This document shows positions 54,896 to 64,000 of a stretch of DNA of 64,000 bases, piece after piece. The position numbers and the translations under genes were made by a program. A model generated the notes under the pieces. It worked only from the letters and a program-made list of their open reading frames with translations, was not told the origin of the DNA and searched no databases. Source of the stretch: Sepiola atlantica (Eukaryota > Mollusca > Cephalopoda > Sepiida > Sepiolidae). Numbering within the stretch: the stretch's first letter is position 1; each line of letters opens with the position of its first letter. The DNA lies in the NCBI GenBank assembly GCA_963556195.1, contig OY744532.1:76772153-76836152 (forward strand), written 5' to 3'.

Positions 54896-55140
54896 TTTAA
54901 GACTCACATTACACATACATCGTATAATTCTCATATCATTTCTCTCCATGCAACAGTTGAGATAGCAGGTTTAGTTCACAGGGGAAGGTCAAGAAAAACA
55001 TGGGAGGAAGTGATAAAAATGGACCTGAGGGATGAATAAGGACCTGTCCAGAGATAGGCTACTTTGGGAGTGAATTTCTTACAGCCGTCCAATGCATGCC
55101 GGCATGTAAAACGGACGGTTCACCGAATGTGATGATGATG
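54896..55140 (+). mobile_element. LINE (RTE-like) 3' end with inverted 5' part
   Basis: 54896-54952 is in minus orientation (ERNDMRIIRCMCNVSLK), while 54953-55140 is plus (CAGTTGAGATAGCAGG, TGGGAGGAAGTGATAAAAAT, then the GATGATGATG tail). An inverted 5' piece joined to a sense 3' piece of one LINE is the mark of twin priming during integration. Confidence 0.75.
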
Positions 55141-55435
55141 AAGACAGATGCTATCTGCATTAACACATCTTTACCAATGTTATCGCCTCGTTTGTATTGT
55201 ATGTTATCGAAGCTAAAAATTCTGGTATGTGACAACCCTACAGCAGTGTAAATATTCTGCATCTACACAGGGCTATTTAATGATTTGTATGCTACACAGG
55301 GCTATTTAATAGAGCAATGATTTGTATGCTATCAGATGGTATGGGTGCCGAGTTCAATCCTCACTCGGACACTTTTTGATTATGATAGATCATCGTGTCC
55401 AACTATTGAGTAGTCCGTCTGCTATCCTCTTTATT
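55141..55435. other. Unassigned, with tandem duplication
   Basis: ACACAGGGCTATTTAAT occurs twice in tandem (55265 and 55293), as does GCAATGATTTGTATGCTA. A B-box-like GAGTTCAATCCTC is at 55351. Confidence 0.45.
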
Positions 55436-55775
55436 AATGTTTATGAGTGATGATGCTTTGAAGGCCCAGTCTATTGTGGAAGAGCTGCGGACAGTGTTTA
55501 CAAGGAAGGGTAGCGGGTGGACGAGGTTGTTCACGCCGCTCTCTTCTCGTTCGTCTTGCCTCTTCATTTTCCCTCCTCTTCTCCTCAAAGTCCGATGTCG
55601 TGATGTGTTGTTTTTCTTCACGTGTTCCGGTCTCTGGCAGTTTGTTCCTATGAGGACAGGTCTATGTTGGTTAAGGCCAGGGTGCACTTTAGCTGGTCTT
55701 TCGCACATTTTCAGAGCTCCTTGTGGCCTAGTCTCGTTGGCAAACTCGCCATAGAGTATCTTTTTGGGGAGCCTG
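55436..55775 (-). mobile_element. LINE C-terminal fragment, second type
   Basis: Minus strand reads LPKKILYGEFANETRPQGAL then MCERPAKVHPGLNQHR (55775-55680), close to the LPKQLLYGELxxGKRxxGxxKKR stretch near the end of a widespread LINE group. The rest of the 101-codon frame is Arg/Lys-rich and unassigned. It abuts the LTR at 55780. Confidence 0.55.
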
Positions 55776-55779
55776 GATG

Positions 55780-56453
55780 TGTTAGATAATGCCCTGTGAG
55801 AGTTGGACGCATCTATTCGAGACGGGTTTGACTTACACGAATTGTAGCGGAGTCATCCCGTGCAGTTCGGTTCGATTTGTTCCCACGGATCACGGTGACA
55901 AATGATCTAACCTTAAGGTTAAGGGTTAAGGGTTCAGGGCACACCTGTGCGATCACGAGGTTTGATGACGTCAGAGTTCCCGCCGTGGGAAAAGTGAAAT
56001 CGAGATTGAATCAGTTACTGACTTGGGAGCGAAGAGTCAACAACGCAATCATGTAGCGGTTACGAGAAAGATTCCGAATGACGGAAATCTAAGAGCCTTA
56101 GTAGAATCTTTCCTATTCCTCCCTCTCTCAAGTAATTACGAAATAACTAGTAAATTTGGTTAGCGTAAACTCTCTCTCGATCACAGCGAACTCGTTCAGG
56201 TCGGCTATTTAAAATAGTTAAATAAAAGCGGCTCGAATTAAAACAGAAAAAGACTTTGTTGTACTTGTGAAGAAGTTGATTTCAGCCCACGAAGAAACGC
56301 CGGCACGATGGACGACCAACGAAGATTAGGGCGATGGGGAGCGTCTGCGGGGACGGTGATGACAAGACAACCATAGCAGTCGCAAAAAATAGTTGCAGGC
56401 GAAAAAACGGTGGTACGAATAGTATCACACGACAGCGACAAGCGTGCGAAACA
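55780..56453 (+). mobile_element. LTR, related to the solo LTR at 35967
   Basis: Starts TGTTAGATAATGCCC and shares GACGGGTTTGACTTACACGA-type sequence with the minus-strand LTR at 35967-36624 (TGTTAGATAATGGCCC, GATCGGGTTTGACTTGC). A CRE palindrome TGACGTCA is at 55966-55973 and AATAAA at 56220. The 3' end is placed at GTGCGAAACA (56453) because of the CA and of the length of about 670 bp, like the other LTR. TTAAGGGTTAAGGG at 55920 is telomere-like. Confidence 0.7.
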
Positions 56454-56700
56454 AATGGTGGCAAGAGAGACGTACAGGCAGTATGAGTAGCAGTAGCGAC
56501 AACAGCGATCGGAGAACGCAGAACCTAGCTACGACATATTGCCCCCATTTGAATCAACAGCAAAGTTCTACGACGACCAAAAGAGTTATTGGGAAGCCAA
56601 TAACCAGCAATGTAACAGATGGATCAATTCTGTGAATGTGAACTGCCCAGCGGAGGTGGTAGTGGATGATAGTGGTCTCAATGCTGGTCACTGAGACTTG
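56454..56700 (+). mobile_element. Primer-binding site and gag-like start after the LTR
   Basis: TGGTGGCAAGAG (56456) is 2 bases after the LTR end, the usual place of a tRNA primer-binding site. From 56484 an ORF reads MSSSSDNSDRRTQNL; another frame at about 56545-56660 reads FYDDQKSYWEANNQQC then NRWINSVNV, so a frameshift probably separates two parts of one gag-like sequence. The element is truncated at about 56700: no pol is seen. Confidence 0.45.
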
Positions 56701-57085
56701 ATGCAAAATTTCTGTGTGGCTCTCTCAAGGGATTTTTAGAATTTGTCTCAGTTTTTGTTGCTGGAGCTAATTACGATACATCTTTATGAATAGAACAAAT
56801 GTGTTTTTATTTGAGTGTTTGCAAAAAAAAAAACAATAAAATCTCACAAAAAGTCATAACTGTTAGTGAATATGTAATTAGTTGGGACTATCATTGTGGC
56901 TATGCAGTCGCTAATGACCGTTATGTATGTTGACAATATCCATCACATTGACTGCGGCTGTCTAGCGTAACAAACGCAATATCTGTGTCAAATAAAATGA
57001 AAAATAATTTTCTGTAAAAGAAAACCTACATTCTATGTTCGAATTGGATGACAAGCAGTTCATTTCACATTCATCTTTAGCTATA
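56701..57085. other. Unassigned
   Basis: 56690-56797 reads SLRLDAKFLCGSLKGFLEF in one frame without splice signals; may be chance. Otherwise A/T-rich. Confidence 0.35.
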
Positions 57086-57681
57086 TGTATATGTTTATAT
57101 ATTTGTATGTACAGAATTACGTTCTAAACTAATTAACCGATCATAATAAATTTTAGAACACTACTGCTAGGCTTAAGGGGTTCAAATGCGGGCTATATTT
57201 AGTTTAATTTACGTTTATGCAAGCAGGAGTAAAAGAGGGTGGAAGCCCTTCATGAAAATTCAGATAAAACATCCGATTTTTGTAAAATTTTAACAATGGG
57301 TATTTGATATCAATTAATAAATATTCCCCAGATTACAGTTTCTTTGGAGTATTTTAAAGTGTTTTAGGGGCCATAATATGGGCACGACATCCCATTTGAA
57401 AATTCAAATATTTCAGATTTGCATTAAATTTTGTCCATAGACAGCAATTAAAGATTTTCTGAATTTCAATTCTTTCTTAAGACTCTTTAAACATAAATTT
57501 TGGACATTTTCTAGAATCAAAATCATATAATGGATTTTTATCAAAATTAGAATAAGGATTCTAAACATATGGTTTATTGTCATATGTTGATTTTAATTTT
57601 TGTAAGGGGACATAAAATTGGTGCGAAACTGTTCTGTTCAGAGAATAAATTTTACCCATCTTGGGACTGATATTCTTCTAG
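57086..57681 (+). mobile_element. Helitron-like dispersed repeat, copy B
   Basis: Homologous to copies A and C. It ends with TTTTACCCATCTTGGGACTG, ATATTCTTCTAG (CTAG at 57678-57681) and T, the same terminus as copy C, with a weaker hairpin. Confidence 0.6.
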
Positions 57682-57734
57682 TATGTATGTATATATAAAG
57701 CTGAGGTAATCAACGTTTACATTTTATTCTTCTT

Positions 57735-58200
57735 AACATGCTGTCATATTTGGGCTGGTGAATCTCTGTCCCATTTGAGGGTTCTTGATAAGGCTCAGAA
57801 ACGTATCTGTAATTGAATTTGCCCCACTCTTTCTTCTTCTCTGCACCCTCTCTCTCAAAGACATGATGTTGCTAGTCTCAGTTTTTTCTATAAATACTAT
57901 TATAGCATGTGTTCTTCAGAATTGGGTGATCTATTCTCCACTTCTTTTGTTCCAGCTCGTTTGACTCGTTGGTCTAGTAGTCTCCATCAATTCACCGTTT
58001 TGATACCTCATTGTAATACAGCTTCCTATTCCAGTAGCTTCTTTCCAAGAACTGCAGGCTTGTGGAACTCTCTTCCTGCTGACTGTTTTCCTCCTACCTA
58101 TAGCCTTGGTCTTTTCAAGATTAAGGCCATTAGGCATCTCCTGTCTTTGCGAGAATCATATATCGTTCTTGTTAGCTCTTTACATCAAGTGACTTTGTGC
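57735..58200 (+). mobile_element. Jockey-like LINE, 5'-truncated fragment
   Basis: Reads CCHIWAGE-like start (CTGTCATATTTGGGCTGGTG), VLDKAQKRICN, ELGDLFSTSFVPARLTRWSS, SFFPRTAGLWNSLPADCFPP. Close to 30173-30653 and truncated at almost the same point. No poly(A) tail is seen; it breaks off near 58200 (GTGCCTTGTCTGGAGCGATT). Confidence 0.8.
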
Positions 58201-58349
58201 CTTGTCTGGAGCGATTTCCATAAAAAGAAAATGCTGCAACGACTCATAAGAAAAACTGACAAACCAGAATGAAATATTGATTTTGTAAGAAGAAAAATAT
58301 CGATGACAAAGAAACAATAAATAGACTGACTTTACTTTATATATTAGAT

Positions 58350-59430
58350 ATAAGTTTTTGCCAATTTTTATAGGCATAAAAAAGTTGCACATTTTTATTT
58401 TTAAATACATTTATTCATCAAAGTATGCACCCTCAAACTCTTACTTTCTCCCAACATTTTAAAAGTTAGTAATGCCATTAAAAAAATAATCTTTAGTTTT
58501 ATTTTGGCAAAGATTAGACACTTCTGCTTTTAATTCATTTTCATTTTCAAACATCTCGTCTTTCAGAAAATTATCTAAACTAAACGACAAATGTTAATGT
58601 TGGTGAGAGATCTGGCAAATATGGTGGATGCGACACCATCTCTCAATTTAGTTCCAATCTCTTGTCCAGAGTCATTTGTGTCACATATGGTTGCATTTTG
58701 TCCTCTTCCTGTTTACCAGTGCCGATTATTTTTCTAACAGTTCCCCCCACCTCCGGAACATGTCTCAGTTAAACACAATGTTAAAATTCATGATTTCTCC
58801 TCTGTTTAAGCACTTATAATGAATTATGCCTCGACAAGTCCATCAAATATAGAGTAAAAGTGTATTTGGAAATAATTGCGCCTTCGGAATTTGTGGTACA
58901 GGATCACCTGGGTATACACAATGACGTACCCTCTTGGAATTTGAGTACATTACCCATTTTTTATCACTTGTCATTATCTGATCAAAAAAGGGCCCTTTAA
59001 AAAAAAAAATTTTTTTTAAAGTCAGATAACATGCGAAGAGCATATGGAAAGTCTCTGTAGTTACTTATTCAATATCAACCCTTGCGATACGTATTTGCAC
59101 CTCTTTCCAAGCTGATGTAAATGTAATCTTAGAGTTTCTTGGCTTTATTGTGGAGCAAGTTCTTCACATGTTAAACTTGAGTTCAATTCTATGACGCTCT
59201 TTGAATTGTCATCATTTAAAGAAATTGATCTTCCAGATCATGGTGAATCTTCAGGAGTCTCATCTCTGGAACGAAATTTTGAACACCAATTTTGAGCACT
59301 TATTTCCTTTCCTGCCTGATCCCCAAATACTGTACCCATCTTTTGAAAAGGCTTGGATGCACTTGGCCCAGTTTAAACTTGTACCACAAACAGGCACAGA
59401 ATTATCAATTTTTTACATAAACATTAAATA
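58350..59430 (-). mobile_element. Mariner-like transposase relic
   Basis: Read on the minus strand from right to left: an HTH part with SAQNWCSKFRSRDETPEDSP (about 59320-59260) and LNSSLTCEELAP (about 59170), then FFDQIMTSDKKWVMYSNSKR (58990-58930; mariner has DEKWxxYxN here), and EMVSHPPYLPDLSPT (58650-58600; the HPPYSPDLAPxD region with the third catalytic Asp replaced by Leu or shifted). Frames are broken and the first Asp motif region is degenerate. Inverted repeats were not identified. Confidence 0.8.
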
Positions 59431-59830
59431 AATAATTTAACAAAACAAACATTACAGAAATAATCGGAGAGATTAAAAAAAATAGCAAAATTTATTTTTA
59501 AACATCTGATATATAATATAAATAAAATTTTGTCTGCTGGATTTAAAAAGTTTGTCTTAAATAACATTTAAGCAGATAAATCAAACTTTGATTTTGACTA
59601 GCCGATTTTCATTTGTTATTGTTGTACTGTTATTGGCATTAAACTAATTTACTTCACTATAATTTATTAAAAAAAAAAACTTAGTCTGGTGTGGCAGTTT
59701 ACTAATATGGAGACATTCTTAAATAAACCCCTAAAAAGAAAAATCAGCTATGGGGAATAACTCTTATACCTTTAGTAAGAGTTAGCATTTCTTTTATTTG
59801 CTGTTTTAACTTAGATACTGAACCTAACAA
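59431..59830. other. A/T-rich flank of the SINE
   Basis: No feature. The word GTTGTACTGTTATTGGCA (59623) recurs at 60405 and, inverted, near 62958, a further small dispersed repeat. Confidence 0.4.
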
Positions 59831-59849
59831 AAAAGGTGAGGAGATAGTA
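59831..59849. repeat. Target-site duplication, left
   Basis: AAAAGGTGAGGAGATAGTA, identical to 60216-60234. Confidence 0.9.
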
Positions 59850-60215
59850 TTGATTTACTCCTCTCCAGGAGTTAGGCACACGGCCAGTTTTATCTTACTC
59901 CCACAAGTAAGATGTGACCCAAGGTCGGGTCGGGTAAGTGGGGTTTGAAAAGCCAGCGCCCGAGAGGTGAGCACTCTGGCCATTAAAAATTGCCTGGGCA
60001 GCCCCGTCGACATTCCCCGGTAGGGGCGCCTCAGGCAGTAAGCAATAAACTTACTCCTCCCCAAAGAGGGGAGGCGAAGCCTGGGAGGGTGGACCTCCTA
60101 GAACTGCACAGGACAGACCCATAGACCGGCGTAAATCAAGCCCCGAAAGCCAAGACAATACCAGTCTATGGGGTGCAGTATCCATCGGAACAGATACTAC
60201 ACTTTGATCTTAGCC
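59850..60215 (-). mobile_element. U2-headed SINE, intact copy with 19-bp target duplication
   Basis: On the minus strand it begins GGCTAAGATCAAAGTGTAGT, ATCTGTTCCGATGG: U2 snRNA nt 19-45, matching the invertebrate form, with the branch-point-recognition GTAGTA complete. The body follows (CCCCATAGACTGGTATTGTC, CAGTTCTAGGAGGTCCACCC, TACCGGGGAATGTCGACGGG) and the tail CCTAACTCCTGGAGAGGAGT, AAATCAA. The perfect duplication on both sides proves retrotransposition as a unit. The target (CACCTTTT on the minus strand) itself extends the U2 match leftward (CCUUUUGGCU), so the true 5' end may be a few bases earlier. No A/B boxes are seen. Confidence 0.92.
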
Positions 60216-60234
60216 AAAAGGTGAGGAGATAGTA
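60216..60234. repeat. Target-site duplication, right
   Basis: AAAAGGTGAGGAGATAGTA, identical to 59831-59849. Confidence 0.9.
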
Positions 60235-60277
60235 ATATTTACATAACAAATTCAAACGTAATGGACTCCGAGTACAG

Positions 60278-60281
<4 letters not shown>

Positions 60282-60332
<51 letters not shown>
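60282..60332. repeat. (TA)n microsatellite
   Basis: Uninterrupted TA units. Confidence 0.97.
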
Positions 60333-60335
<3 letters not shown>

Positions 60336-60660
60336 TTGTCTTGTTCAATTTTCCAAGTCTGCCTTTAATCAAACTTTGTTTTTTACTAGCCAATATTAAT
60401 TTGTTATGTCTGTACCATGTTATATTGGCAATATAATAACTTACAATATTTTTCTAGAAATTACTAAGTCTGGTCCAGACAATCTTTATCATGAAACATT
60501 TAAAACACTGACCCAAAAAATCACATTTCTGCAAGCAGAATAACTTATTTTTAGTTGAAGAATAAGAAATGAATCGTCTCCTTTACAAGTAAATTTTAAT
60601 TTCTTTTACAGAACACGTCTCCCAAAAAATGGGTAATCAAAGAAAAAAAGAAAAATTTAC
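60333..60660. other. A/T-rich, no feature seen
   Basis: No motif. Confidence 0.45.
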
Positions 60661-60694
60661 TGCATCCCAGGCAATGCCGGTTCTGTACAACTAG
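60661..60694 (+). mobile_element. Helitron-like 3' terminus
   Basis: CCCAGGCAATGCCGG (GGC/GCC hairpin, 60666-60680), then TTCTGTACAA and CTAG (60691-60694), T in the flank. Same layout as 16254-16281. Confidence 0.45.
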
Positions 60695-60765
60695 TGTATA
60701 TATGAGTTGAGATCAACAAAATTAGAACATTATCTATATTAGTTCCAAGAATTCAAACATAACGG

Positions 60766-60770
<5 letters not shown>

Positions 60771-60815
<45 letters not shown>
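60771..60815. repeat. (TA)n microsatellite
   Basis: Uninterrupted TA units, followed by TTGTTTTAGTGTGTGTG. Confidence 0.95.
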
Positions 60816-60819
<4 letters not shown>

Positions 60820-61850
60820 TTAGTGTGTGTGTATGGGAGGGTATGTTATCTAATATTTATCCACCCTCAGCTCATGACCCCTCCCCATCACTTAGGACAA
60901 TATTGCATATGTAGGGGATCGAATGTACGCTTGCACCTTCACAGGTGACAATATGGCAGATGGTTATTTCCAAACAAAATGTCTTTGTAATGATACCCTG
61001 AATTGTAACTTATCAAAGGGCAGTCTGTTTTTCAGTATGTTTTTTTTCTGTTTGTCTAAATATGATTGTTGCTTGTTGATCCGCGTGCAATGCCCGGGAG
61101 CTGCAATAAAATAATCCAGATTATTCAGTCTGGCAAGAGAGGATTAAACAACATATTGTTCGGCTTCTTGCCACTTTTTCATCTTTGATTTCTCCCGACA
61201 GAAAAGGTTATGATTTTCTGGCATCTGTCTTTAGTAGATATGTCAAAAATTAGCCAGAATTCCAATTTTGTATGGAAACAAAGACGATTTTTAAAACATA
61301 ACAAATGAGGAAATTACCAGATTTTAATACAATTTTTAGTATTTATCGAAAGATAAATCATTTTTATAATGAATATGTCAGAAAACCAAAAACTTTCTGG
61401 ATTTTTTTACAGATAACTTCCAAATATATCTTTAGTATTTAACTTTAAATTATAACTATTATGTCTTATGGCTTTTTCCACGAGATTGTCGCAAGCTGGC
61501 CTATATCACTAGTGAACGTGTCTGTCGCTTGGGTACCATATTCAGATGCTGATTTGTGAAACGCCATACACAAACCTATATCATAAATCGCAACTTAATA
61601 AAATGAATACAATGGACAATGTTTAAAAAGAGAAAAAAATCAATGTATAAACAAAAGGAATCGTTGTATGCAATTATAACTTTTGAAATATAACTTTATA
61701 AAAAAAAAGAAAAGAGTTCAATGTTGCCTCAGTTAATTTGTGTAAAACATTTGTAAGATGGAAGAGTTTATGTACGTAAGGTTATTTTTAATCAAAGTTT
61801 TCTTTTATGTACTTTCATGAAACAAGAAATAGATTTCAGTATTCTTTCTT
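60816..61850. other. No gene recognised
   Basis: A GCAATGCCCGGG (61087) recalls the Helitron-like hairpins but no CTAG follows. The ORF at 60923-61114 has no motif. Confidence 0.45.
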
Positions 61851-62263
61851 TTCTTCAGATACCTCCAATTTTTCTGGAATTGTAAAGATAGGTATTAGAC
61901 ATCAATTAATAAATATTCCCCAAATTTCAGTTTCTTTGGAGTATTTTAAAGGGGTTTTAGGGGCATAATATCCCATTTGAAAATTCAAATATTTCGGATT
62001 TGCATTAAATTTGATCCATAGACACCAATTAAGCAAGATTCCCTGAATTTCAATTTCTTAAAACACCTTAAGCTTTAAATTTTAGACATTTTCTAGAATC
62101 ACAATCATGTAATGGATTTTGATCAAAATTGGAATATACATAAACATAAGGTTTGGTATCATTATATCTTGATTTTAATCTTCGTAAAGAGACATAAATT
62201 GGTGCAAATCTGTTCTGTTCGGGGGAATTAATTTTACCCGCCTTGGGACGGGTATTTTTCTAG
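61851..62263 (+). mobile_element. Helitron-like dispersed repeat, copy C
   Basis: Homologous to copies A and B. 3' terminus: hairpin CCCGCCTTGGGACGGG (62237-62252), then TATTTTTC and CTAG (62260-62263). Here the flank after CTAG is C rather than T. Confidence 0.6.
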
Positions 62264-62284
62264 CACACATACATTATATATATA

Positions 62285-62653
62285 CAGGGTGGGCCAAAAT
62301 AAGGGTCCTATCTTTAAATTTGAATAACTTCCACAAAATAAAAGTTAAACTCACCAAACTTTATGTGTGTGTAGACTGACCCTTCCGAGATTTTTTGAAA
62401 TAAACAAAACAAATTTTAGCCGAAAAACACTTCTTAAAACTTACAAAAACTAAAGTATTGTTTTTTACACTGTTTTGAGTTTTTTAAGCAAAAATAATGT
62501 TTTCTAAATAAGGGTACGTTCCTTAGGGCTAATACGGCTCATGCTTGCTTCGGAAGGGGTCCTTTACTTATTCTAAAAAAAAATTTTAAAAAAATCAATA
62601 AATAAAAAAGTTATGAATTTTTAAAAATAGGACCCTTATTTTTGCCCACCCTG
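62285..62653. mobile_element. Mariner-type MITE
   Basis: Terminal inverted repeats CAGGGTGGGCCAAAATAAGG and (right end reverse complement) CAGGGTGGGCAAAAATAAGG, each flanked by TA. 369 bp long with no ORF. It lies in a TATATA context. CAGGGTG ends with a TA target are typical of mariner/Tc1-type elements. Confidence 0.88.
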
Positions 62654-62674
62654 TATATATATATATATATATAT

Positions 62675-63504
62675 AACTGTACCAACCTGATGCTGCCCAG
62701 ATGCAGTGAAGTCATTTTAGTTTTTAATTTTTATTTGTTTGTACATTTTAAAAACTTATACAGATAAAGAAATAAAATTTTAGTTGTGAGGAAGACAACT
62801 CATTTCATATTTTTTAATAAAAAAATATTAGTTATTCCCCTTGATGATTTTGATTTTTTTTTTTTGGTCGTAATTAAAAAATGTTTCCATTTTACTAGTT
62901 TTCCGAACCGTACTACATAATATTTTAAATAAACTGCTGCAAAGTATGTTATTATTGTGCCAATAACATAGTACAACAATAAAAAAATGACAATTTAAAA
63001 ATCCAAATCAAAGTTTGAGGTCAGCTTAAATGCTATTTAGGTTCAACTTTTAAAATCTCACAATATTACTTTATAATGTTAGCTACGTTTGTGTGTTTGA
63101 TGAATCAAGTGATAGCGTATTTTGTTGATTAAATAAAAATTGAAAGGTTGATCTGAGATCAGTTAGGCAAAACCGGTGACTTTGATGAGATCAATTTTCA
63201 CACTGCAACATTTTGTTGTTGCGCACTTTCTCTCTCTTGTTCTCTCTTCCCTTCTCACATATAATAATGTTCAATCGTTGTGAATGATGATACGAATGTA
63301 AGCATAAGTTGGTGAGAAAAAGATACCGGATACATTAGTACCATTGGCTTCACTCACAGGGTCGGCCGAAGGTGGGGTTGCACTCGTCGGTCGGACAATA
63401 GGGTGAAAAGGGTCAGATTTATAGAAAGAAAATGAGAGAAAACCTGACATTTGACAGCATGCACCCCCACTAGTCCTATGACACCTCAATTTGTACATGC
63501 ATAC
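62675..63504. other. No gene recognised; weak exon-like minus segment
   Basis: A 75-codon minus ORF (63498-63271) reads PIVRPTSATPPSADPVSEA and has a possible donor CCT|GTGAGTGAAG (63360-63350), but no acceptor is visible upstream (CTTTCTATAAATC). I do not call a gene. The rest is A/T-rich. Confidence 0.35.
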
Positions 63505-64000
63505 AAACTGGCATTACATACACTAAACTGGCATTACACACACACACGCAGAAAACTCTCATTACACACACACACGCACAAAACTGGCATTACACACACA
63601 CACAAGAACTGGCATTACACAAGAACTGGCATTACACACACACACACCCACACAAAAACTGGCATTACACACACACACACACACACACACACAAGAACTG
63701 GCATTACACACACACACACAAGAACTGGCATTATACACACACACACAAGAACTGGCATTACACAAGAACTGGCATTACACACACACACACACAAGAACTG
63801 GCATTATACACACACACACAAGAACTGACATTATACACACACACACACACACAAGAACTGACATTATACATACACACACACACAAGAACTGGAATTATAC
63901 ACACACACACACAAGCACTGGCATTACACACACACACACACAAGAACTGGCATTACACACACACACACAAGAACTGGCATTACACACACACACACAAGAA
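63505..64000. repeat. (CA)n minisatellite with AAGAACTGGCATTA
   Basis: AGAACTGGCATTA alternates with (CA)n blocks of varying length, about 18 units, continuing beyond the window. Variants CTGACATTATA and GCACTGG occur. The Thr/His and Cys/Val ORFs on the two strands are artefacts. Confidence 0.97.

Noticed and set aside
63271..63498. Coding exon on the minus strand with donor CCT|GTGAGT
   Set aside because: No acceptor in front of it and no recognisable protein.

Overview
The window looks like intergenic or intronic DNA from a coleoid cephalopod, most probably an octopus. The grounds are indirect: very low gene density, AT-rich sequence, long (TA)n, (CA)n and (CT)n tracts, many dead LINE, Penelope, mariner and Helitron-like copies, and tRNA-derived SINE pieces of the type known from cephalopods. 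No intact host gene, functional tRNA or rRNA is visible. The one good host-gene candidate is a single 82-bp internal exon at 38637-38718, isolated by repeats on both sides. Almost every long ORF is a shadow of a repeat.

Layout. 1-9300: a 24-bp minisatellite, an inverted-repeat element with telomere-like units, a LINE scrap, a 0.5-kb foldback, a sequence that fits a complete hammerhead ribozyme (5271-5312), and a 1.2-kb tandem array held between terminal inverted repeats. 9300-17100: a SINE/LINE chimera, a foldback around a tRNA-derived SINE, a cluster of Penelope-like elements including one with 0.55-kb inverted arms, a Helitron-like element and a 58-bp satellite. 17100-31900: an LTR-leader-like repeat with tandem CCAAT boxes, a 1.7-kb complex satellite, a transposon gene with an OTU-like domain whose catalytic Cys codon reads Tyr, a second copy of the SINE/LINE chimera, and several jockey-like LINE copies, one nested in another repeat. 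34190-37765: the longest LINE (endonuclease plus reverse transcriptase), split by a 658-bp solo LTR with a 4-bp target duplication. 38600-46000: the candidate exon, a mariner deletion derivative and two SINE copies that begin with the 5' end of U2 snRNA. 46000-64000: more LINE pieces, a near-perfect 165-bp inverted repeat, an LTR with primer-binding-site region, a mariner transposase relic, a U2-headed SINE with a perfect 19-bp target duplication, Helitron-like termini, a mariner-type MITE and a (CA)n-rich minisatellite.

The strongest leads are the SINE family whose head is the U2 snRNA 5' end, branch-point-recognition sequence included; the two SINE/LINE chimeras that share one 5' boundary; the hammerhead at 5.3 kb; and the satellite array bracketed by inverted repeats. 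All family names were assigned by reading motifs. No database search was run.
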